Under the pieces are notes generated by a model. That model was not told the DNA's origin. It worked only from the letters and a program-made list of their open reading frames with translations, and did no database searches. From contig CAZLGG010000157.1 of NCBI GenBank assembly GCA_964559135.1, positions 1 to 6,765 of the forward strand: a stretch of 6,765 bases of DNA, read 5' to 3'. This document shows positions 1-6,765 of this stretch, piece after piece. This DNA is from DRQF01 sp964559135 (GTDB taxonomy: Bacteria; Planctomycetota; GCA-002687715; DRQF01). Within the stretch, counting starts at the first letter, position 1. The number at the start of each line of letters is the position of its first letter. The translations under genes and the position numbers were made by a program.

Positions 1-1
1 G

Positions 2-43
2 CTGCCCTATGACGCGAAGGGCCAGACCGGGTTTTCCCGCTGA
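2..43 (+). CDS. C-terminal end of an unidentified upstream gene (partial)
   Basis: An open frame enters from the left edge and ends at TGA 41-43, reading LPYDAKGQTGFSR. Eleven of its 13 codons end in G or C, matching the bias of the neighbouring genes. The competing frame, which ends at TGA 57-59, has only about half G/C at third positions, so the first frame is preferred. The stop lies 12 bp before the TTG start of the ClC gene, which suggests co-transcription. Thirteen residues are too few to name a family. Confidence 0.35.
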   Translation: MPYDAKGQTGFSR

Positions 44-55
44 TCGGCTGAGACG

Positions 56-1858
56 TTGAGCGCGCCCGACGACTCCTCGGATTCTTCCGACGATCAACGC
101 GTCGCTGCCCAGGCGCCCAGCCGCGTCTTGCGATGGCTCCTTCGGTTTCGAGTGTGGGCTGGGGAGATCCTGCGTCCCACCGAACTCCAAGCTCTTCTCG
201 TTTGGGCGGCCATCATCGGGGTCGTGGGAGCCGTGTCCGCCCAGCTCTTTCGCGAAGCCACGGATGCGTTTCATCTGGGCCTCACGGGTCAACCCGGCAA
301 CTACGTCGACAGTTTCGCTCATATCCCCTGGTGGAAGAGGATCCTCATCCCCGTATTCGGCGGCGCGATGGCCGGATGCGCGCTGCACTTCGTCTCACGG
401 GTGAAGAAGAGCGAGACCACGGCGGACTACATGGAAGCGATCGTCGTGGGTGACGGGCGCGTGGCTTTTCGGGCGAGCCTCATGAAGAGTCTGGGCGCGT
501 TTTTCTCGGCGTCCTCCGGCGCCAGCATCGGTCGTGAGGGGCCTCTCGTTCAGTTGGCGGCGGTCCTGGCGTCGCTGCCGGGGCGATTCCTCACCTTGTC
601 GCTGCCCAAGCGTCGTCAGCTGGTGGCTTGCGGCGCCGCGGCCGGCATCGCGAGTGCGTACAACGCCCCCATCGGTGGTGCGTTCTTCGTGGCGGAGATC
701 ATCCTCGGGTCCTTGGCGATGGAGTCCTTCGGCCCTCTCGTCGTGTCCTCGGTGATCGCCACCCTCGTGACCCGAGCGATCAGCTCCTCACAGGCCATCT
801 ACGAGACCCATCCATTCGCCTTGCATTCCAACTGGGAAGTCGTTGCGTTCGTCGTACTTGGAATCGGGTGTGGTTTCGTTGCGCCGGCCTATGTGCGATT
901 CCTACGAGCCTGCGAGAAAGGGTTTCAGTGGCTTCCCATTCCCCGGATCGCGAAACTGGCGCTCGGGGGGGCGATCTTCGGCAGCCTCGCCATTCTCCAC
1001 CCGGAAGTGTGCGGGAACGGCAATTCGGTGGTCTATTCCATCCTCCACAGTCCTTGGGCTTGGAGAGTGTTGCTGGCCGTTTTGGTTCTGAAGGTCGTGG
1101 CCACCGGCGTGACGTTCGGTTCTGGCGCGGTGGGTGGGGTGTTCACGCCGACCTTGCTCACCGGCGCGGCCATGGGCTACCTCTTCGGGACGGCGCTGGT
1201 TGCTGTCTTTCCCCATGCGGCGCTCGACCCGCGGGCTTACGCCTTGGTCGGGATGGGGTCGTTTTTGGCAGCCGCCACCGGCGCTCCGATCATGGCCATC
1301 ATCATGCTCTTCGAGCTGACGCTCAACTATCAGATCATCCTCCCGGTGATGCTCGCCAGCGTCCTTGCGTACTACACCTGCCGCACGTTCAAGACCAAGT
1401 TCCTCTACGACGCGGCTTTGGAGCGCAAGGGCGCGGCCGTCGTCTCGGAGCAGCTCGCCCATCTGGCGATCGTCGACATCATGCGGCCGAATCCCGTCTG
1501 TCTCAGGATTTCGAGCACGTTCGAAGAGATCGCCGAGACGTTCCTTCAGCACCGATTCAACTACCTGTACGTTGTCGATGACTCGGGTCGGTTCGTCGGA
1601 GTCGTCGCCCTCCACGACGTGAAGGCCTACCTCGACAAACCCGAGTTGGCGAGCGTGCTGATCGCCGAGGACATCCGGCACGGCGAGTTTCCGTCCGTCA
1701 CGCGGGAGCAATCCCTCGAAGAAGCCTTGCATGTCTTCGAGGATGTCCGGGCGGAACGCCTGCCGGTCGTGGAATCCAGAACATCACCGATACTGGTTGG
1801 AAGCCTTTCCAAGACCGACATCCTCATCCACTTGTTGGGTCGACATCACCGCCGCTGA
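56..1858 (+). CDS. ClC-family chloride channel/transporter with C-terminal CBS pair
   Basis: An inner-membrane anion channel or transporter of the ClC family, 600 residues. The core spans about residues 45-455. Seen: the external gating glutamate in GREGP (159-163, Glu161), the anion-binding loop GVFTP (361-365), and the pore tyrosine in FLYDAAL (Tyr451, equivalent to Tyr445 of E. coli ClC-ec1). Two CBS domains follow, at about 470-525 and 530-595; in this family they bind adenine nucleotides or modulate gating. Two departures from ClC-ec1: the GSGIP serine motif is absent (the stretch reads SETTADYMEAI, 119-129), and the internal proton glutamate (Glu203) aligns with Ile215 in FFVAEIILG, while Glu202 is kept as Glu214. 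This suggests weakened or absent proton coupling, an inference. The start is TTG 56, the first possible start after an in-frame stop at 41-43, with only a weak ribosome site (GGCTGAG). TTG 128 is an alternative that removes a Ser/Asp-rich, non-conserved leader. Confidence 0.95.
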   Translation: MSAPDDSSDSSDDQRVAAQAPSRVLRWLLRFRVWAGEILRPTELQALLVWAAIIGVVGAVSAQLFREATDAFHLGLTGQPGNYVDSFAHIPWWKRILIPVFGGAMAGCALHFVSRVKKSETTADYMEAIVVGDGRVAFRASLMKSLGAFFSASSGASIGREGPLVQLAAVLASLPGRFLTLSLPKRRQLVACGAAAGIASAYNAPIGGAFFVAEIILGSLAMESFGPLVVSSVIATLVTRAISSSQAIYETHPFALHSNWEVVAFVVLGIGCGFVAPAYVRFLRACEKGFQWLPIPRIAKLALGGAIFGSLAILHPEVCGNGNSVVYSILHSPWAWRVLLAVLVLKVVATGVTFGSGAVGGVFTPTLLTGAAMGYLFGTALVAVFPHAALDPRAYALVGMGSFLAAATGAPIMAIIMLFELTLNYQIILPVMLASVLAYYTCRTFKTKFLYDAALERKGAAVVSEQLAHLAIVDIMRPNPVCLRISSTFEEIAETFLQHRFNYLYVVDDSGRFVGVVALHDVKAYLDKPELASVLIAEDIRHGEFPSVTREQSLEEALHVFEDVRAERLPVVESRTSPILVGSLSKTDILIHLLGRHHRR

Positions 1859-1877
1859 GTCCGACGGGCGCAAGGGG

Positions 1878-3707
1878 TCAGAGTGTCTCTGTTCTCTGGA
1901 CGCGTTCGAAGAACGGCTTCAACTCATCCTCGGAGAGCGTTTCCTCCTTCAGGAGCTTGGCGGCGGCCTCGAGGAGGATGTCCTTGTTGAGCTTCAACGT
2001 GGAGAGCGTTCTTTCCCAAGCGGTATCCACGATGTGCTGGACGGCTTCGTCGATGCGCCCGGCCGTCGCCTCCGAGTATTCGCGGGGGCGGGCCATGGGG
2101 GAGGGGCCGTCGAGAAAACCGGGCGGGTCGAGGTCGAACACGACGTTGCCGAGTTCGCCCGCCATGGCGTACCGCTTCACCATGCCCCTCGCGATGTCGG
2201 TGACCTTGGCCAAGTCGTCCGACGCGCCCGTGGAAAGATGATCGAAGACGATCCTCTCGGCGGCTCGCCCGCCCAGAAGCACGCACATCTTGTCCTCCAG
2301 CTCTTGCCGGGTCATGAGGTAGCGGTCCTCGATCGGACGCTGCAGCGTGTAGCCCAGCGCTCCGATGCCTCGGGGAATGATCGAAACCTTGTGAACCGGG
2401 TCGGCGCCGAGCGCGGCCGCCGTCAGAGCGTGACCCATCTCGTGATGGGCGACGATGCGGCGCTCCTTTTCCGAGAGGATGCGAGTGCGATGCTCGAGGC
2501 CGGCCACGACCCTTTCGACCGCGGCCGTGAAGTCCTCCATGCCCACCTTCTCCGCGCCGCGCCGGGTGGCCAGCAGAGCTGCCTCGTTCACGAGATTGGC
2601 AAGGTCGGCACCGGTGAAGCCCGGCGTGAGGGCGGCGATCTTCTCGGGGTCGACGTCGTCGCCGAGGACGATCTTCTTGACGTGGACGCGGAGAATGGCC
2701 TCGCGGCCCCGTTTGTCCGGACGCCCCACGAGGATCTGCCGGTCGAAGCGGCCCGCGCGGAGGAGAGCCGGGTCGAGGATCTCGGGGCGATTCGTGGCGG
2801 CCAAGAGCACGATCCCGGTCGTGGGGTCGAATCCGTCCAACTCGGTGAGGAGTTGGTTCAGCGTCTGCTCCTTCTCGTCGTTGGCGACGCCGCCGGGGTA
2901 GGCATTGCGCGCCCGCCCGAGCGCGTCCAACTCGTCGATGAAGATGATGCAGGGGGCCTTGGAGCGAGCCTGCTCGAAGAGGTCGCGGACGCGCGCCGCG
3001 CCGACGCCGACGAACATCTCGACGAATTCGGAGCCGCTGATGGACAGGAACGGGACCCCCGCCTCTCCGGCGACGGCGCGAGCGAGCAGTGTCTTTCCGG
3101 TTCCGGGAGGGCCCACCAGGAGGACGCCCTTCGGATTCCTCGCGCCGAGTCGCCCGTGGGCGTCCGGGTGCTTCAGAAACTCGACGGTCTCGCGGAGTTC
3201 CTGGATGGCTTCGTCCACGCCGGCGACGTCCTCGAATGTGGTCTTGGTGTCGCTCTCCACGTAGATCTTCGCCTTGCTCTTTCCGAGGGCGAGGAAATCG
3301 CCCCCGCCCTTGGAGGCCATGCGGCGGAAGAGAAAGAACCATAGGCCGAAAAAGAGGATGATCGGCAAGAACCACGCAAGCAGAAACTGCACGACGCCGG
3401 ATTCGACTTCGCCCTCGTACTTGATCCCGTGCTTGTCGAGGAGTTCTCTCATCTCCTTCGGGACCCGTGTCGTCACGAAGAAACGTTTCCCGTTTCGGGG
3501 TTTTTTGAACTCCCCCCTCACCTTGTCCTCGGAAACGACGACCTCCTTGATGTCGCCCTTCTCCAGGTCCTCGACGAATTCGCTGAAAGCGAGCGGCTCA
3601 GCCGCGAAGTAGCGGGTGAACAGGTTGTTGATCACGAGGATGCCGATGAGCGCCACCAGGAGGAAGATGAGGTTGAAGCGGTTTTTTCGGGGTGGTTCAG
3701 CAGGCAT
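1878..3707 (-). CDS. ftsH: ATP-dependent membrane zinc metalloprotease FtsH
   Basis: A membrane-anchored AAA+ protease, 609 residues, which as a hexamer unfolds and degrades membrane and short-lived cytosolic proteins. Order of parts: a transmembrane helix at about 12-30; a small periplasmic domain at about 35-105; a second transmembrane helix at about 107-127; and an AAA+ module with Walker A GPPGTGKT (199-206), a pore loop around Phe232 in MFVGVG, Walker B IIFIDELD (254-261), and a second region of homology ending in arginine fingers Arg320 and Arg323. The M41 peptidase domain follows, with zinc site HEMGH (422-426) and the likely third ligand Asp498 in STGASDD. All catalytic residues are present. 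The protein is shorter than E. coli FtsH (644) because the C-terminal tail after the peptidase domain is brief. ATG 3707 lies 3 nt after the stop of the GroES-like gene with no strong ribosome site of its own (GGA about 10 nt upstream), so translational coupling is likely. It converges on the ClC gene. Confidence 0.97.
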   Translation of the reverse strand: MPAEPPRKNRFNLIFLLVALIGILVINNLFTRYFAAEPLAFSEFVEDLEKGDIKEVVVSEDKVRGEFKKPRNGKRFFVTTRVPKEMRELLDKHGIKYEGEVESGVVQFLLAWFLPIILFFGLWFFLFRRMASKGGGDFLALGKSKAKIYVESDTKTTFEDVAGVDEAIQELRETVEFLKHPDAHGRLGARNPKGVLLVGPPGTGKTLLARAVAGEAGVPFLSISGSEFVEMFVGVGAARVRDLFEQARSKAPCIIFIDELDALGRARNAYPGGVANDEKEQTLNQLLTELDGFDPTTGIVLLAATNRPEILDPALLRAGRFDRQILVGRPDKRGREAILRVHVKKIVLGDDVDPEKIAALTPGFTGADLANLVNEAALLATRRGAEKVGMEDFTAAVERVVAGLEHRTRILSEKERRIVAHHEMGHALTAAALGADPVHKVSIIPRGIGALGYTLQRPIEDRYLMTRQELEDKMCVLLGGRAAERIVFDHLSTGASDDLAKVTDIARGMVKRYAMAGELGNVVFDLDPPGFLDGPSPMARPREYSEATAGRIDEAVQHIVDTAWERTLSTLKLNKDILLEAAAKLLKEETLSEDELKPFFERVQRTETL

Positions 3708-3710
3708 CGC

Positions 3711-4100
3711 TCAGATTCCATCGGGGAGAGTGTCGGGGACCCCGTGGTCGCGCACGAGGGCGAGGATGGCGCTGTAGGGCACCACCAAGTAGCGCTCGTG
3801 CTCGAAGGAGATCTCGATCGCTGCCTTACGGAAGAAGACGGCCCAGTCACCGAGTTCCACCTCCATCGGCAAGTAACGGCGGGGTTGAGAGGGGTGTTTC
3901 CAGGGTTCGTCGACGTCGGAATCCGGGGGAGGAAGAGGGGAACCCGGCCCCATGGCGACGACACGCCCCTCCTGCACGGCCTCTTTTTCCATGGCGTTGG
4001 CAGGAAGAATCAGTCCGACCTCGGTCCGGGATTCCCCCTGTTTCGTCGCCACCAGGATGCGGTCTCCCACCACGAGGAGTTCCTTGGAACCTTTCTTCAA
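3711..4100 (-). CDS. GroES-like co-chaperonin family protein
   Basis: A 129-residue protein resembling GroES (Hsp10), which caps the GroEL folding chamber in the cytoplasm. Residues 9-53 (LVVGDRILV through VVAMGPG) align with the GroES N-terminal strand, mobile loop and beta-barrel. The mobile-loop hydrophobic tripeptide, IVL in E. coli, is LIL here (VGLILP, 28-33). The last part (84-117, GDWAVFF through ILALV) matches the C-terminal GroES strands. Between them, residues 52-83 form a Pro/charge-rich segment longer than the usual roof loop, and there is a tail after residue 117; E. coli GroES has 97 residues. The start is TTG at 4100-4098, chosen because GGAG (4111-4108) sits 7 nt upstream and homology begins shortly after; the open frame extends further upstream to 4238 but with unlike, Pro/Arg-rich sequence. 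First gene of an operon with ftsH. No groEL is in the window, so the partner is unknown. GroES fold quite sure; function as a true co-chaperonin inferred. Confidence 0.86.
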   Translation of the reverse strand: MKKGSKELLVVGDRILVATKQGESRTEVGLILPANAMEKEAVQEGRVVAMGPGSPLPPPDSDVDEPWKHPSQPRRYLPMEVELGDWAVFFRKAAIEISFEHERYLVVPYSAILALVRDHGVPDTLPDGI

Positions 4101-4237
4101 TGCTATTCTCCGAACGGTTGGTGGACTCCACGGCCCGCACCATGGTATTGAGTTCCCGGGGAGAAGGGCAGGCCTCCCCCGAATCGACAAGGACGTTTCA
4201 GGCCTAAATCGGCCTCGGACATGCAAAGGAATCCGCA
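4101..4237. promoter_or_regulatory. Divergent intergenic region with inverted repeats
   Basis: These 137 bp separate the GroES-like/ftsH operon (minus) from the CMD-like gene (plus), so both promoters should lie here. Seen: GTGGA-C-TCCAC at 4121-4131; GGGGAG with a 10-nt gap to CTCCCC at 4158-4179; AGGCC-N6-GGCCT at 4200-4215, which straddles the best -10 candidate of the plus-strand gene. AGGCCT occurs at 4170 and again at 4200, 30 bp apart. No CIRCE element and no convincing heat-shock sigma32 promoter was found. The arms are short and could be chance; any operator role is inference. Confidence 0.35.
4184..4210 (+). promoter_or_regulatory. Weak sigma70-like promoter candidate for the CMD-like gene
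   Basis: TCGACA (4184-4189, five of six matches to TTGACA) is followed after 15 nt by TAAATC (4205-4210), a poor match to TATAAT. Transcription would begin about 20 nt before the ATG at 4238. The short spacer and weak -10 keep this tentative. Confidence 0.22.
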
Positions 4238-4558
4238 ATGAGCGATATGCCCAAACCGCCGAAGACGTTTCGAGCCTACGTGGAACGCTATCCGCACCTC
4301 GGCGAGGCCTGGGACCGAATCCGTCAGGCCGAGGAAGATGGCCCCCTGGACGCGCGCACGGTTCGATTGATCAAGCTGGGGGTGGCGATGGGGGCGCTTC
4401 GGGAGGGCGCCGTACACGCGGGCGTCCGCAAGGCCGTGGCGCTCGGAATACCGCGGGAGGACATCGAGCAAGTGGTGGCCCTCGTTGCCGGGACCTTGGG
4501 GATGCCGGCCTCCGTGGCGTGCTTTTCTTGGGTAAGGGATGTCCTCGACAAGGGGTGA
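4238..4558 (+). CDS. Carboxymuconolactone decarboxylase (CMD)/AhpD-like small protein, CxxC lacking
   Basis: A 106-residue, mostly helical cytosolic protein with the CMD/AhpD-type core: LDARTVRLIKLGVAMGA (37-53), a central helix REGAVHAGVRKAVALG (55-70), then IPREDIEQVVALVAGTLG (71-88). In AhpD-type members the central helix carries CxxC plus a histidine that act as a peroxidase or disulfide relay. Here those cysteine positions align with Arg55 and Ala58; the only cysteine is Cys95 near the C-terminus, and His60 is the only histidine in the central helix. The thiol-relay activity is therefore unlikely, and a decarboxylase-like or purely binding role is possible; substrate unknown. The start ATG 4238 has a good ribosome site AAAGGA (4225-4230), 7 nt away. 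It is the first gene of the plus-strand block, 110 bp before the unknown gene, and divergent from the GroES-like/ftsH operon. Family assignment fairly sure; function not known. Confidence 0.85.
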   Translation: MSDMPKPPKTFRAYVERYPHLGEAWDRIRQAEEDGPLDARTVRLIKLGVAMGALREGAVHAGVRKAVALGIPREDIEQVVALVAGTLGMPASVACFSWVRDVLDKG

Positions 4559-4640
4559 CGACGGGGGTCGGGTGTTGTCCCCGCGGGCCGTGTCTGACAC
4601 CTTGAGTCCGAGGAGGCCGTATCGATGACGGCCCGCGCAG

Positions 4641-4654
4641 GTTCACCCGTGAAC
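4641..4654. promoter_or_regulatory. Inverted repeat just upstream of the 4669 gene's ribosome site
   Basis: GTTCAC-CC-GTGAAC is a perfect 6-bp inverted repeat with a 2-bp centre, ending one base before the AAGGA ribosome site (4656-4660) of the gene at 4669. A shorter palindrome, GTGTC-T-GACAC, lies at 4590-4600 in the same 110-bp gap. The first has the size and symmetry of a dimeric repressor site. The 2-nt centre is too tight for a good RNA hairpin. No clear sigma70 promoter was found between the two. Confidence 0.3.
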
Positions 4655-4668
4655 GAAGGAATCGAGCC

Positions 4669-5181
4669 ATGACGACGGTTTTTGACGGTTTTCCCGGCGA
4701 CGCCTACTTGCGAGTCTTCGCCGCTGATCGCGATCTCTCCGCGGAGGAAGAGGCCCGACTCTCCGGCGCTCTGACGGAATTTTTCCGCACGTGGGAATAC
4801 CACGAGCAGCCGCTCCGGGGCGCGTTCGAGATCCTGCATCACCGCTTCGTGGTGGTGGGTGCGGACGAGAGCCGCGTGAAAGTCGGGGGGTGTTCCAAGG
4901 ACGCGCTCATCGGTCTTTTCCGCGAGGCCGGCGCGACCATGGGAGTCGACTTCGTCCACGGGCCTCCGATCCACTACCGGGACAAGGATGGAACCATTCA
5001 TGCCACGACGAGGGAAGGATTCGGCGAACTCGTGGCGAAGGGGAGCGTCGGCGGAACCACACCCGTCTTCGATCTCACCCTCTATCAGATCGAGCCCTAT
5101 CGCGCCGGGCGCTTCGAGGTGCCCGCCGGCGAGTGTTGGCACGCACGGGCCTGGGATCTGACCGCCGCCGACCGGGCCTGA
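4669..5181 (+). CDS. Conserved protein of unknown function with GGCSKD motif
   Basis: A 170-residue soluble protein without signal peptide or membrane segments. Its layout, an N-terminal FPGDAYLRVFAADRDLSAEE stretch (8-27), a TWEYHEQPLRGAFEILHHRFVVV segment (41-63), a GGCSKDAL motif (73-80, Cys75), a central VDFVHGPPIHYR region (93-104), and an ending FEVPAGECWHAR (149-160, Cys156-Trp157-His158), resembles from memory a small family common in Bacteroidota, often labelled 'ABC transporter ATPase'. That label is not supported: there is no Walker A, Walker B or ABC signature. Candidate functional residues are Trp42, His45, Asp66, Cys75, Trp157 and His158; this is inference from local motif character. 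ATG 4669 has AAGGA (4656-4660) 8 nt upstream. The stop TGA 5179-5181 is directly followed by the ATG of the flavin oxidoreductase, so the two are almost certainly made from one mRNA. Real gene: quite sure; function: unknown. Confidence 0.85.
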   Translation: MTTVFDGFPGDAYLRVFAADRDLSAEEEARLSGALTEFFRTWEYHEQPLRGAFEILHHRFVVVGADESRVKVGGCSKDALIGLFREAGATMGVDFVHGPPIHYRDKDGTIHATTREGFGELVAKGSVGGTTPVFDLTLYQIEPYRAGRFEVPAGECWHARAWDLTAADRA

Positions 5182-6630
<1,449 letters not shown>

Positions 6631-6631
6631 T

Positions 6632-6661
6632 CCTTCCCGACCGGGAAGGGCGGCCGCGCCC
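6632..6661 (+). terminator. Two overlapping hairpins after the flavin oxidoreductase gene
   Basis: CCTTCCCG-AC-CGGGAAGG (6632-6649) is a perfect 8-bp inverted repeat beginning one base after the stop codon; in RNA it would fold as a 7-bp stem with a GACC loop. It overlaps a second stem, GGGCG-GCCG-CGCCC (6648-6661). No T-run follows, so if this ends transcription it is a weak intrinsic or factor-assisted site, or it stabilises the mRNA end. Confidence 0.4.
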
Positions 6662-6679
6662 ACCGATTCACGATTCTCG

Positions 6680-6709
6680 TTGACATGACCCCGGTGTCCG
6701 ATGTACAAC
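6680..6709 (+). promoter_or_regulatory. Sigma70-type promoter candidate for the next gene
   Basis: A perfect -35 hexamer TTGACA (6680-6685) is followed after 18 nt by TACAAC (6704-6709), matching TATAAT at four positions. Transcription would begin near 6716, about 43 nt before the ATG at 6759. It lies just after the hairpins that follow the flavin oxidoreductase gene, as expected for a new transcription unit. Confidence 0.45.
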
Positions 6710-6758
6710 CTGCGCCATCGGGGTGGATACCTTCTGTCGAGCCGGGGAGTCCTTCTGC

Positions 6759-6765
6759 ATGGCCT
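6759..6765 (+). CDS. Probable start of a downstream gene (partial)
   Basis: ATG 6759-6761 is preceded by GGGGAG (6744-6749) at a 9-nt distance and lies downstream of the promoter candidate at 6680-6709. Only two full codons fit in the window. Alternatives are ATG 6685, whose frame stays open to the edge (MTPVSDVQPAPSGW...), and ATG 6701, also open to the edge, but neither has a ribosome site and both overlap the proposed promoter. Product unknown. Confidence 0.4.

Noticed and set aside
3..59. Upstream gene ending at TGA 57-59 with a TTGA overlap to the ClC start
   Set aside because: The overlap is attractive, but the frame has poor third-position G/C and an Arg-rich translation, unlike the frame that ends at 43.
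1855..1881. Bidirectional terminator between the convergent ClC and ftsH genes
   Set aside because: The gap is only 19 bp; the weak CTGAGTCC/GGGGTCAG pairing contains a mismatch and a wobble and has no T-run.
1731..3344. A 537-codon plus-strand open frame over the ftsH region
   Set aside because: It is the antisense shadow of ftsH, whose Walker, SRH and HEMGH motifs are unmistakable on the minus strand; the plus-strand frame shows no family signature.
1924..3375. A 483-codon minus-strand frame overlapping ftsH
   Set aside because: It is an out-of-frame, Arg/Gly/Pro-rich reading of the ftsH gene without domains.
4101..4237. Heat-shock promoter or CIRCE element ahead of the GroES-like/ftsH operon
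   Set aside because: No CTTGAA/CCCCAT pair at proper spacing and no TTAGCACTC-type inverted repeat could be found on the minus strand.
4101..4238. Upstream extension of the GroES-like protein to 175 residues
   Set aside because: The extra 46 residues show no GroES similarity, run into the opposite gene's start region and leave no promoter space, whereas TTG 4100 has a well-spaced GGAG.
4669..5181. ABC transporter ATPase label for the GGCSKD protein
   Set aside because: No Walker A, Walker B, Q-loop or LSGGQ-type signature is present and the protein is too short.

Overview
The window is GC-rich (by eye well above 60% G+C, with strong G/C bias at third codon positions) and densely coding, as in a bacterial chromosome. 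Two genes are best started at TTG. FtsH and a GroES-like protein show it is bacterial. A phylum cannot be fixed from this stretch; a GC-rich Gram-negative lineage such as Acidobacteriota, Myxococcota, Gemmatimonadota or Planctomycetota is a reasonable guess and no more. No RNA genes, insertion sequences, CRISPR arrays or phage genes were seen.

Layout. (1) 1-1858, plus strand: the last codons of an unidentified gene, then a ClC-family chloride channel/transporter with two C-terminal CBS domains. (2) 4100-1878, minus strand: a two-gene operon, a GroES-like co-chaperone followed 3 nt later by the membrane AAA+ zinc protease FtsH. FtsH converges on the ClC gene with only 19 bp between the two stop codons. 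(3) 4101-4237: a divergent intergenic region with inverted repeats and a weak promoter candidate. (4) 4238-6630, plus strand: a carboxymuconolactone-decarboxylase-like small protein lacking the CxxC redox pair, a conserved protein of unknown function with a GGCSKD motif, and an old-yellow-enzyme-type flavin oxidoreductase whose ATG directly follows the previous stop codon. (5) 6631-6765: two overlapping hairpins, a good sigma70-type promoter and the probable start of a further plus-strand gene.

How the genes may work together. The GroES-like/FtsH pair looks like a protein quality-control operon: FtsH extracts and degrades membrane and cytosolic proteins, and the GroES-like protein presumably caps a chaperonin encoded elsewhere, since no groEL is present here. 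The plus-strand trio looks like a small redox or detoxification cluster, with the unknown gene and the flavin oxidoreductase almost certainly co-transcribed. The ClC gene appears to belong to an operon that begins upstream of the window.

There is no clear-cut new system. The points most worth checking are the GroES-like/FtsH pairing, the unknown GGCSKD protein fused at operon level to an unusual OYE-family enzyme, and the ClC lacking the internal proton glutamate.
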